In this document: positions 1-5,965 of the stretch, piece by piece
How the letters are laid out: the number at the start of each line of letters is the position of its first letter
Position numbering within the stretch: the first letter of the stretch is position 1
Assembly: GCA_937924555.1 (NCBI GenBank)
Contig: CALDSN010000178.1
Coordinates: 1 to 6,092 of the forward strand
Length of the DNA: 6,092 nucleotides
Origin: an uncultured bacterium
GTDB taxonomy: Bacteria > Cloacimonadota > Cloacimonadia > Cloacimonadales > Cloacimonadaceae
Direction: 5' to 3'
The notes under the pieces: model-generated
Databases searched by the model: none
The model's input: the letters and a program-made list of their open reading frames with translations, nothing else
Told to the model about the DNA's origin: nothing
Program-made: the position numbers and the translations under genes

Positions 1-1
1 C

Positions 2-871
2 CTCAATAACACGCTTGGCAATCTGGCTAACCGGGTGTTTGCCTTTACCCTTAAGGACTTTGAGGGCAAGGTAATGCCCTGCGAGCCGGATGCGGAAAGC
101 AAAGCCGTGTTGGATGAAGCGGATGCTCTGCTGAACGAGATTGATGCCGGATACAAAGACTATCAGGTGAAGAAGAATACCAAGCTGGTGATGGATATCG
201 CGCGTTTGGGGAATAAATACTTCGATGAACGCAAGCCCTGGAGCGTGATTAAGGAAGATCGTGCCAAGGTGAATGAAACGCTCTTTGTATGTGCCAATCT
301 ACTGGCGAAGCTCTCCATTGCGCTTTTGCCGATTCTGCCGAAGCACATGAAGCAGCTCAGACGGATGATGAATCTGCCTTTGGAGCCTGTGTTTGCCGAT
401 GCTTATGGTCTCTTGGATAAAGAGATACAACTCGGAGAGGTTAAGCCCTTGTTCCGTAAGCTGGAAGATGAGGAGATAGACAGGCAACTGGAACTGCTGA
501 AAGCAAGCTGCAAAGCTGCACCGGCGGTGGAATATGCTCCCATTAAGGATAGCATTAGCTATGAGGACTTTGCCAAGCTGGATATTCGTTTGGCAAAGGT
601 GCTGGAAGCTTCGGTGGTGCCCAAGACGGATAAGCTGCTGAAACTGAAGGTAGATATTGGCAACGAGCAGCGAGAACTGGTGGCAGGTATAGCAGAGAGC
701 TATAAGCCCGAAGAACTTGTGGGCAGGGTAATCACTATGTTAGTTAATCTTGAGCCGCGCAAGATACGCGGAATCACCTCGCAAGGGATGATTTTGGCTG
801 CTCACAGCGACGGAGCCATCAAAGTGATGCTTCCCGATGGTGGAGGCAGTCCGGGAGCCACTGTACAATAA
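2..871 (+). CDS. metG: Methionyl-tRNA synthetase, C-terminal part (5' end outside window)
   Basis: This is the 3' end of methionyl-tRNA synthetase, the cytoplasmic enzyme that charges tRNA-Met with methionine. The frame is open from base 2, giving 289 visible codons. A GTG at 35 could be taken as a start but is internal: the codons before it read LNNTLGNLANR, a conserved stretch at the start of the anticodon-binding helical domain. From family knowledge, E. coli MetRS reads the CAU anticodon with N391, R395 and W461. The equivalents here appear to be Asn at 20-22, Arg at 32-34 and Trp at 239-241 (in YFDERKPWSVIK). A linker follows, then a C-terminal EMAP/Trbp111-like tRNA-binding domain from about 554 to 868, with DKLLKLKVDIG, NLEPRKIRGITSQGM and SPGATVQ as its marks. 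That domain is an appended dimerisation and tRNA-binding module found in many bacterial MetRSs. The HIGH and KMSKS catalytic motifs lie upstream of the window. The stop is TAA, and the next gene starts 17 bp later. Confidence 0.95.
   Translation, partial: LNNTLGNLANRVFAFTLKDFEGKVMPCEPDAESKAVLDEADALLNEIDAGYKDYQVKKNTKLVMDIARLGNKYFDERKPWSVIKEDRAKVNETLFVCANLLAKLSIALLPILPKHMKQLRRMMNLPLEPVFADAYGLLDKEIQLGEVKPLFRKLEDEEIDRQLELLKASCKAAPAVEYAPIKDSISYEDFAKLDIRLAKVLEASVVPKTDKLLKLKVDIGNEQRELVAGIAESYKPEELVGRVITMLVNLEPRKIRGITSQGMILAAHSDGAIKVMLPDGGGSPGATVQ
554..868 (+). other. C-terminal tRNA-binding (EMAP/Trbp111-like) domain of MetRS
   Basis: This stretch encodes the OB-fold tRNA-binding domain fused to the MetRS C-terminus. 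It begins at ISYEDFAKLDIRLAKV and runs to the last codon. It aligns by eye with the E. coli MetRS tail (ITFDDFAKVDLRVA, ANLAPRKMRFGISEGM). The domain is about 105 residues, the usual size, and appears intact. It is not a separate gene: there is no start codon with a ribosome binding site at its edge. Confidence 0.88.
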
Positions 872-888
872 AGCCCCAAGAAGCATAG

Positions 889-2412
889 ATGAAACACCTG
901 TTTTGCTTCCTGCTTCTGTTTGCCTCTATGTTGTGCATGGAGGCGGCAGAGTATAGGAACAATCAGCTTTATCTGGAAATAAACCTCGTATCTGGCACAT
1001 CAATCAGCCTTAAGCAACAAGTTGCCGGAGCAAGCATGCTAATCAGCGATGCGGAAGGTCTGTTCTGCCGCACTCTGATAGGCAATATCAGCATAACTCA
1101 GGCTAATCCGGGAACCACGAGTTACTATACCTTTTTGGAGCATCGTGAAGTTGCGGATGAGGTGCCGGATGATACTTTAGCAGTAAGCAGAGAGTTCTTT
1201 GCCTGGGAGGATAATCATCTGGTTATCAAGCATGAGTTGCTGTATTACAGCAGGTTAAGCTTTGCTAGTAGAGATGAAGCAGAAAGCTATGCCAAAGCGC
1301 ACAAGATGGATAGGAGCAGTATTATCGAAGTGCCGTTGATTAACTCCACCGTGAAAGTGCAGACAGATAAAGGTGAAAGCATCTATTGGGAGACACCTCT
1401 TAAGCTTAGTTGCGCTTCAGGATTGAAGATTAACGAGCTTGGCTATCCCTTTGAGGGAGAGTTTATCCTCAAGACCGTTGCCGGGAAGTTGGTGTTGAAC
1501 CAGTTGTTACCCATGGAGGATTATCTTGCTGGGGTTATTCAGAACGAGATAGGCAACACATCTCCCCCTGAAGCCCTTAAAGCTCAGGCGGTGGCGGCTC
1601 GTACTCATGCACTGTCTTTGCTGTTAAACAACCGTCATAAAGCTGATGGTTACGATTTATGCAGCGGGACGCATTGCCAGGTGTATAAGGGTAAATATCT
1701 GCAAAGTGAAGCCATTAGAAAGGCAGTGTGGGATTGTAGGGCTGAGGCACTATTCACCGCGAGCGGAGTTGCTGATGCCACCTATCACAGCTCTTGTGGA
1801 GGGAAAACCGATGCCTCCAGTATAATCTGGAAAGGCAAGCCCATTACCCATCTGAATGGAGTTACCTGCATCCCGGAAGCGGATTCGCTGGACTTAAGCA
1901 CCGAAGCAGGCAGCAGAGAGTGGATAGATCAAAAGCAGGACAGCGTAGGAATGAGTTCTTGGGAAAGGGGTGCCCTAAGCTGGGATAAGAGTATCAGCAG
2001 GGCGAAACTGGCAGCAAACACCGGCATGGCATACATTGACAAGCTGGAAATCCTATCCCGCGGGCATTCCGGCAGGATTGTGAGCATGAAACTGTATGGT
2101 GACAAGACGGTTAAGCTGGATAATGAGTATAAGATACGCCAAGCATTTGCTAATCTGCTATCTTCCTTCTTTTACATCAAAGGCAGCTATAGCCTTGCAG
2201 ATGGTGCAGTTATCATCCGTCCTCAGGATACATTGAACCTGAAGGGTAAGGGTGCCGGGCATGGGGTTGGAATGTGCCAGGTTGGTGCTTTGCGCATGGC
2301 AAGAGCTGGGAAAAGCTATAAAGAGATATTGGCGCATTACTATCCTGGGGTGACGCTGCGCAGCGATTGGTTGGCTTGCGAAGAAACAGAATTCGTCCCT
2401 GATGCGGAATAG
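889..2412 (+). CDS. Exported SpoIID/LytB-domain protein, probable peptidoglycan lytic transglycosylase
   Basis: This 507-residue protein has an N-terminal signal peptide (MKH, then a hydrophobic run, likely cut near A19/A20). No convincing lipobox surrounds C16. The SpoIID core runs from about residue 195 to 495. Its marks are LPMEDYLAGVIQNEIG at 207-222, PEALKAQAVAARTHA at 227-241, CSGTHCQVYKG at 258-268, YHSSCGGKT at 299-307, IRQAFANLLSSFFYI at 416-430 and GAGHGVGMCQVGA at 455-467. In clostridial and Bacillus SpoIID, a Glu in the first motif is catalytic and Cys/His residues can bind zinc. E220 and C258/H262/C263 with H300/C303 are the candidates here, by inference. Family enzymes cleave glycan strands already stripped of stem peptides. 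Residues 21-190 match nothing I recognise with confidence. An in-frame TAG directly before the ATG fixes the start. The Shine-Dalgarno site is weak (AAGAAG at 878-883), so coupling to metG translation is possible. Nothing in the window points to sporulation; a cell-wall remodelling or division role is more likely. Confidence 0.88.
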   Translation: MKHLFCFLLLFASMLCMEAAEYRNNQLYLEINLVSGTSISLKQQVAGASMLISDAEGLFCRTLIGNISITQANPGTTSYYTFLEHREVADEVPDDTLAVSREFFAWEDNHLVIKHELLYYSRLSFASRDEAESYAKAHKMDRSSIIEVPLINSTVKVQTDKGESIYWETPLKLSCASGLKINELGYPFEGEFILKTVAGKLVLNQLLPMEDYLAGVIQNEIGNTSPPEALKAQAVAARTHALSLLLNNRHKADGYDLCSGTHCQVYKGKYLQSEAIRKAVWDCRAEALFTASGVADATYHSSCGGKTDASSIIWKGKPITHLNGVTCIPEADSLDLSTEAGSREWIDQKQDSVGMSSWERGALSWDKSISRAKLAANTGMAYIDKLEILSRGHSGRIVSMKLYGDKTVKLDNEYKIRQAFANLLSSFFYIKGSYSLADGAVIIRPQDTLNLKGKGAGHGVGMCQVGALRMARAGKSYKEILAHYYPGVTLRSDWLACEETEFVPDAE

Positions 2413-2414
2413 AT

Positions 2415-2421
2415 GAGAGAG
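2415..2421 (+). promoter_or_regulatory. Ribosome binding site of hslO
   Basis: A GAGAGAG purine run ends 5 bases before the ATG at 2427, within the 14-bp gap after the SpoIID-domain gene. It favours this ATG over a second in-frame ATG at 2436. The match to the anti-Shine-Dalgarno sequence is only moderate. Confidence 0.5.
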
Positions 2422-2426
2422 TTATA

Positions 2427-3305
2427 ATGAGTGATATGATTTTACGCGGAACTGCTTTTGATAACCAGTTCCGTATTTTCGCGGTGCAAAGCACGGCAAC
2501 GGTGCAGAAAGCAAGGGATTTGCATGATTTGTCGCCCCTTGCCACCATTCTTTTGGGCAAGCTGCTGTCCGCAGCAGCAATGATGAGCTGGGATTTGAAG
2601 AATCCTTTGGCAGAGAGCACAATTCGCGTGGATGCGGAAGGTCCTTTGGGTGGGGCAGTGGCAATCTGCACTGCTGAAGGTAAAGTGCGTGGATATGCCA
2701 TGCATCCGGAGCTGTTTATTGAGGATAATCCGCGTGATAACCTCTTTACCGGAAAGCACTTGGGCAAGGGTACACTCACTGTAATCCGGAATGGAGCGGT
2801 AAAGACCCCCTATATGGGCACCTGCGCTTTGGTTAGCGGAGAGATAGCCGAGGATGTGGCGGAGTATTATCTGCAATCGGAGCAAATACCCACCGCGGTT
2901 AATCTTGGTTTGTTGATAGATAAAGATGCCACCATTCGTAGCAGCGGAGGCTATATAATTCAGCAGCTTCCATTTGCTAAGGCGGAGGCAGCAGAGCTTA
3001 TTAGCAATAACATCAACGCTACTCCCAATGTTAGTGACCTCATGGACATGGGCTATGGCATCCGTGATATATTGGATAAGTTCATTTTTAAGGGCATTGA
3101 GTGGCAAGAGACTGATGCCAAGGAGATAAGCTATCAATGCACCTGTAGCAAGCAACGATTTGCCGATGCACTGAGGCTTTTGGGGAGCAAGGAGCTTGAG
3201 GAAATGGTGGATGGGATTTCTCCCGTATGCCATTACTGCAATAGCACATATGACTTTTCTACAGATGATATGAAGGATATTATCCGCAGTTTGGAGGAAG
3301 CATGA
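2427..3305 (+). CDS. hslO: Hsp33 redox-regulated molecular chaperone
   Basis: This is Hsp33, a cytoplasmic holdase that stops unfolded proteins aggregating under oxidative stress. At 292 residues it has the usual full length. The N-terminal chaperone domain (about 1-180) shows family-typical stretches: LSPLATILLGKLLSAAAMMS near 35-54, VDAEGPLGGAVAICTAEGKVRGY at 68-90, and EYYLQSEQIPTAVNLG at 146-161. A helical linker follows. The C-terminal zinc domain carries the redox switch C238-x-C240, 27 residues, then C268-x-x-C271, which is the canonical CXC-X(27-32)-CXXC arrangement. From family knowledge, these cysteines hold zinc when reduced; oxidation forms disulfides, releases zinc and switches the chaperone on. 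The ATG at 2427 is supported by an upstream GAGAGAG run. The stop codon overlaps the next gene's start in ATGA at 3302-3305. Nothing looks truncated or frameshifted. Confidence 0.97.
   Translation: MSDMILRGTAFDNQFRIFAVQSTATVQKARDLHDLSPLATILLGKLLSAAAMMSWDLKNPLAESTIRVDAEGPLGGAVAICTAEGKVRGYAMHPELFIEDNPRDNLFTGKHLGKGTLTVIRNGAVKTPYMGTCALVSGEIAEDVAEYYLQSEQIPTAVNLGLLIDKDATIRSSGGYIIQQLPFAKAEAAELISNNINATPNVSDLMDMGYGIRDILDKFIFKGIEWQETDAKEISYQCTCSKQRFADALRLLGSKELEEMVDGISPVCHYCNSTYDFSTDDMKDIIRSLEEA
2561..2578 (+). repeat. Perfect 7-bp inverted repeat with TCCG loop inside hslO
   Basis: The arms GCTGCTG (2561-2567) and CAGCAGC (2572-2578) are exact complements around a TCCG loop. In RNA that loop fits the stable UNCG class, although the closing pair is G-C rather than the favoured C-G. 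The stretch codes for the LLSAAA segment of the chaperone domain, so Leu and Ala codon use can explain it. There is no following T run, so it is not a terminator. Confidence 0.4.
3293..3297 (+). promoter_or_regulatory. Ribosome binding site of the FG-GAP/VCBS protein
   Basis: GGAGG lies inside the last codons of hslO, 4 bases before the ATG at 3302. This is a strong but slightly close Shine-Dalgarno match. It supports the ATG that overlaps the hslO stop codon and implies translational coupling between the two genes. Confidence 0.7.
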
Positions 3306-5965
3306 GTAGGTTGTTACTTGTTATGCTCTTGTGTTGCATCAGCATATCTGCCTTATCTTTAACGAATGATGAGATAAACTTCTTGGTAGATAAGGAGCAG
3401 TTTACACTATTGGAAAAGCATGCCGACGCCTTGCTGAACAAGGCGTATAGCGGCGATAGGGAGGATATCCTAAGCGTGTTGAATTATGCTATCAGAGCAG
3501 ATCAACCGGGCCTTGCGGTGCTTTGCAACAAACGGCTTGCTACTGAGTTTCAATCTCTGGATGCAGCACTGCAATGGTTGATGCTAACCCAAGCTGCGGA
3601 GGTGGATAGCATTGCATGGCAGGCAGAAGTGCAGGAGATTATTGCCGCATTTCCCGCAGCCTTGGATAAGAGTGTGATTAGCTACTATGCGGGACAGGCA
3701 ACTGAGGAAGACATCTCGGTGGCTATTGCCTTGGCAGATAAGTATAACGATGTGATTGAGACAATGGCAAAGGAGATTATTGACGAGATTAGCACTCAGC
3801 GAAGTGACTCTCTGGCCATTGCCTTGATAGATCAGTTTCGCACCGGCTTTCCCTACTCCAAGTATGACCAGATTGCTTACTACTATCAGCTTTACCACCT
3901 AAGCACAGCCAAGAACTGGGAGGTTTTTGGGGATGCGGCAGACAAGCTGGCTAATAAAAGCCCGGTGCATGCTTACATCACAGCCATTTACATCATCTCT
4001 CCCAGTCATCGCAAGGCATATACCGGGGATAAAGATCCGCTACTGCAGGCAGAAGAACTGCTGAAACAAGCTGCCTCGCAAGAAGCACAAACTCTTTTGT
4101 ACGATAACTATAGTCCTGCTGACTGGCAAAGTAGAATTGCCTTACAGCAGGCAAAGATAGACTATTACCAATTGTTGCATAAATATGGACTGTTTGGAGA
4201 CGAAAAACCGCAGAATCCTCTTAAGAAGCTACCCCTGCGTGATTTCAACGCCATTAAGAAGCAGCTAAGCAGCATCAGCTTTACGAACAATGACCGTGGA
4301 GAATACTCCGAGAAATATTTCTGGTTGGGAAAGCTGCTCTCCCTTAACCCCAAAGCACAAAAGGAAGCTGCCAAGAGCTATGCGGAGTGTCTGCGTTGGG
4401 GCTCTCCTCGCAAAAAGTATGATAACGAAGCTTGGGATGCAATTTTGGCTATCCACAGCTCCTTGAAGATAAAGCAGGATCCCATGGACTGGATACGCCG
4501 TATCTGTGGATACAAAGGCATTGTGTTTGAGGATGTATCGGAACAAGCAGGGGTGGAAGGCATACCTTATTCACGGATTGCCTTGGGAGATTACAACAGC
4601 GATGGTATGATAGATATGCTCTTCTCCGGAAAGCACCTCTACACAAATCTGGGGGATATGGATTTCAACCTTGATAGCAGCACTGCCAATTTGGATAGCC
4701 TTAGCAGCACAGGTGGCTTGTTTGCCGATTTTAACAAGGATGGAAAACTGGATATTCTCAGCCTCAGCTATGCGGAGAATGGAATGGGGGAAAGGCTGAT
4801 GAAGAATCAGGACTTGCAGCGCTTTGTGTGCGTTAATGAACGTGCCGGAGACGTGGACGATAAATCCCCCACTGAAGCAGCAGCTTGGGTGGATATGGAT
4901 GGCAAAGGATATCCCTCCATCTATGTGGCAAACTATGAGAAATGGCAGAAACGTGCTGGGTATCCTGACTTTTTTTGGCACAATGCCGGAGGATATTTCA
5001 GCGATAAAAGCCAAGCCTATGGGTTCCGCACTCCTGACTATACTGATAATCCCGGTCAGGCAGGAAGAGGGGTTGCCCCCGCAGATTTCGATAATGACGG
5101 CAAACAAGAGATATTTGTTAGCAATTACCGTCTCAACCGCAACTTCTGCTGGAAGCAGTCTGATACACTGTTTGTGGATGTAGCTCCCCTATACGGCTTA
5201 GCGGGAACATATAAAAAAGGTTATTATGGGCACAGCATTGGGGCAGATTGGGGAGATTATGACAATGATGGAGATTTGGACATCTTCATTGCCAATCTGG
5301 CACATCCCCGCTTTTTGGACATTTCGGATATCAGTATGCTACTACGTAACGATGGTTTGGCATCCCGAGTGGTGGAAGGTGACACCCTGTATTACTGGCA
5401 GTTCACGGATGTAACCGCTCAAGCGGGTATCACTTATGATGAGCTTCATTCCGATCCCTGCTTTTTCGATGCGGATAACGACGGCTATCTGGACTTGTTT
5501 ATCACTTCTGTTTATGAGAATGACCGCTCGTATTTGTACCACAACAATGGTGATGGAACTTTCAGCGACATTACCTGGCTTGCCGGAGCAAGAGTTTACA
5601 ACGGCTGGGGCAATGCCTGTGGGGATTTGGATAGAGACGGCATGCTGGACTTGGTAGTGGGCAGTGGTAACGGGGCAAAGGTGCTGCGTAACAGCACGTT
5701 GACCCACAACAAGGCTGTGTATGTTAAGCCGGAGTGGGTGGGCAACGAGATACAGTTGATAAGCGATACTACTCAGTTTGGTAAAGTGCCTCAATCCCCT
5801 GCTTATGGTTGCAGAGTGGTACTGAGTTACAAACTGGGGGGAAAGACCAGTGAACTTGTGCGCGAGCTTAGCAGTGCCAAGGGGACAGCCTCTCAGAATG
5901 CGGCTGAACTGCAGTTCGGGATAGGCAAGGGTACACTGATTGGGATAAGGAGATTTGTACCATGA
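3302..5965 (+). CDS. Exported FG-GAP/VCBS (CRTAC1-like) propeller protein with ASPIC/UnbV-like C-terminus
   Basis: This 887-residue protein has a signal peptide (MSRLLLVMLL, likely cut after A-L-S at residue 19), so it should act outside the cytoplasm. Residues 20-400 look helical, with TPR-like stretches (for example 342-366), but I cannot name a family. Residues 409-800 hold seven repeat units of the CRTAC1/VCBS type, each with an F-x-D-V-like element and then a Ca2+-loop D-x-[DN]-x-D-G-x-x-D. The loops begin at D430, D476, D531, D595, D652, D723 and D775. Loop 3 is degenerate. Such repeats build integrin-alpha-like beta-propellers that bind calcium and often mediate adhesion or scaffolding. 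Residues 835-887 resemble the ASPIC/UnbV domain that follows CRTAC1 propellers (YGCRVVLSY, then SQNAAELQFGIG). No type IX sorting domain is visible at the end. The protein's partner or ligand is unknown. The start overlaps hslO by 4 bp and the end overlaps the next gene by 4 bp. Confidence 0.9.
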   Translation: MSRLLLVMLLCCISISALSLTNDEINFLVDKEQFTLLEKHADALLNKAYSGDREDILSVLNYAIRADQPGLAVLCNKRLATEFQSLDAALQWLMLTQAAEVDSIAWQAEVQEIIAAFPAALDKSVISYYAGQATEEDISVAIALADKYNDVIETMAKEIIDEISTQRSDSLAIALIDQFRTGFPYSKYDQIAYYYQLYHLSTAKNWEVFGDAADKLANKSPVHAYITAIYIISPSHRKAYTGDKDPLLQAEELLKQAASQEAQTLLYDNYSPADWQSRIALQQAKIDYYQLLHKYGLFGDEKPQNPLKKLPLRDFNAIKKQLSSISFTNNDRGEYSEKYFWLGKLLSLNPKAQKEAAKSYAECLRWGSPRKKYDNEAWDAILAIHSSLKIKQDPMDWIRRICGYKGIVFEDVSEQAGVEGIPYSRIALGDYNSDGMIDMLFSGKHLYTNLGDMDFNLDSSTANLDSLSSTGGLFADFNKDGKLDILSLSYAENGMGERLMKNQDLQRFVCVNERAGDVDDKSPTEAAAWVDMDGKGYPSIYVANYEKWQKRAGYPDFFWHNAGGYFSDKSQAYGFRTPDYTDNPGQAGRGVAPADFDNDGKQEIFVSNYRLNRNFCWKQSDTLFVDVAPLYGLAGTYKKGYYGHSIGADWGDYDNDGDLDIFIANLAHPRFLDISDISMLLRNDGLASRVVEGDTLYYWQFTDVTAQAGITYDELHSDPCFFDADNDGYLDLFITSVYENDRSYLYHNNGDGTFSDITWLAGARVYNGWGNACGDLDRDGMLDLVVGSGNGAKVLRNSTLTHNKAVYVKPEWVGNEIQLISDTTQFGKVPQSPAYGCRVVLSYKLGGKTSELVRELSSAKGTASQNAAELQFGIGKGTLIGIRRFVP
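3426..3446 (+). repeat. Perfect 8-bp inverted repeat near the start of the FG-GAP/VCBS gene
   Basis: ACGCCTTG (3426-3433) and CAAGGCGT (3439-3446) are exact complements around a 5-base loop. The repeat lies about 125 bases into the coding sequence. No T run follows, so an intrinsic terminator is unlikely. An RNA hairpin could form here, but one such repeat by chance in a few kilobases is not surprising. Confidence 0.4.
4526..5701 (+). repeat. Seven tandem propeller-blade repeats in the protein encoded at 3302-5965
   Basis: Each unit of about 46-77 residues has three parts in fixed order: an F-x-D-[VI]-[TS]-like element (F409, F455, F508, F566, F624, F701, F754), then the calcium loop 21-29 residues later, then an L-Y-x-N-x-G-x-x-x-F-like strand leading into the next unit. 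The best-preserved loops are DYDNDGDLD at 652-660 and DADNDGYLD at 723-731. The repeats are divergent at the DNA level and show no recent duplication. Seven units match the blade number of an integrin-alpha-type propeller; the fold itself is inferred. Confidence 0.85.
5947..5952 (+). promoter_or_regulatory. Ribosome binding site of the downstream amidohydrolase-like gene
   Basis: AAGGAG lies 9 bases before the ATG at 5962, inside the last codons of the preceding gene. It is a strong match to the consensus and supports the start that forms the ATGA overlap. Confidence 0.75.

Noticed and set aside
35..37. GTG as the start codon of the first gene
   Set aside because: The frame is open upstream to base 2 and the codons before it encode conserved MetRS residues, including the probable anticodon-contacting Asn and Arg. 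The gene simply enters from outside the window.
872..888. Possible promoter or terminator between metG and the SpoIID-domain gene
   Set aside because: The 17-bp gap contains no inverted repeat or T run, and it is too short for a complete -35/-10 promoter. Only a weak AAGAAG purine run is present.
934..936. Lipoprotein cysteine in the SpoIID-domain signal peptide (C16)
   Set aside because: The residues before it are S-M-L, which do not fit the lipobox [LVI]-[ASTVI]-[GAS]-C. A signal peptidase I site near A19/A20 is more likely.
2213..2779. Open frame of 188 codons on the - strand across the SpoIID/hslO junction
   Set aside because: It overlaps two well-supported + strand genes, is rich in Pro, Ser and Lys in a way typical of antisense shadows, and shows no family resemblance.
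2442..3233. Long open frame of 263 codons on the - strand opposite hslO
   Set aside because: The + strand here encodes a full-length Hsp33 with all its key residues. The antisense translation has no recognisable motif and no clear ribosome binding site, so it is a shadow of the real gene's codon pattern.
4571..5107. Open frame of 178 codons on the - strand opposite the propeller repeats
   Set aside because: It mirrors the repeated Asp/Gly codons of the + strand loops (reading as Ile-rich and Val-rich strings) and has no independent support.
4824..5183. Open frame of 119 codons on the + strand in another frame of the propeller gene
   Set aside because: It lies fully inside the propeller repeats, is Met/Trp/Ile-rich as expected from reading the GAT-GGN repeats out of frame, and has no suitable ribosome binding site or motif.
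5580..5592. A 13-bp exact match (TTGCCGGAGCAAG) shared with 1022-1034
   Set aside because: The flanks do not match and both copies lie in coding sequence of unrelated proteins. It is too short to call a mobile or regulatory repeat.
5924..5937. A 14-bp exact match (GGCAAGGGTACACT) shared with 2763-2776 in hslO
   Set aside because: Both copies encode Gly-Lys-Gly-Thr-Leu in frame in unrelated proteins, with no extended similarity around them. Shared codon preference explains it.
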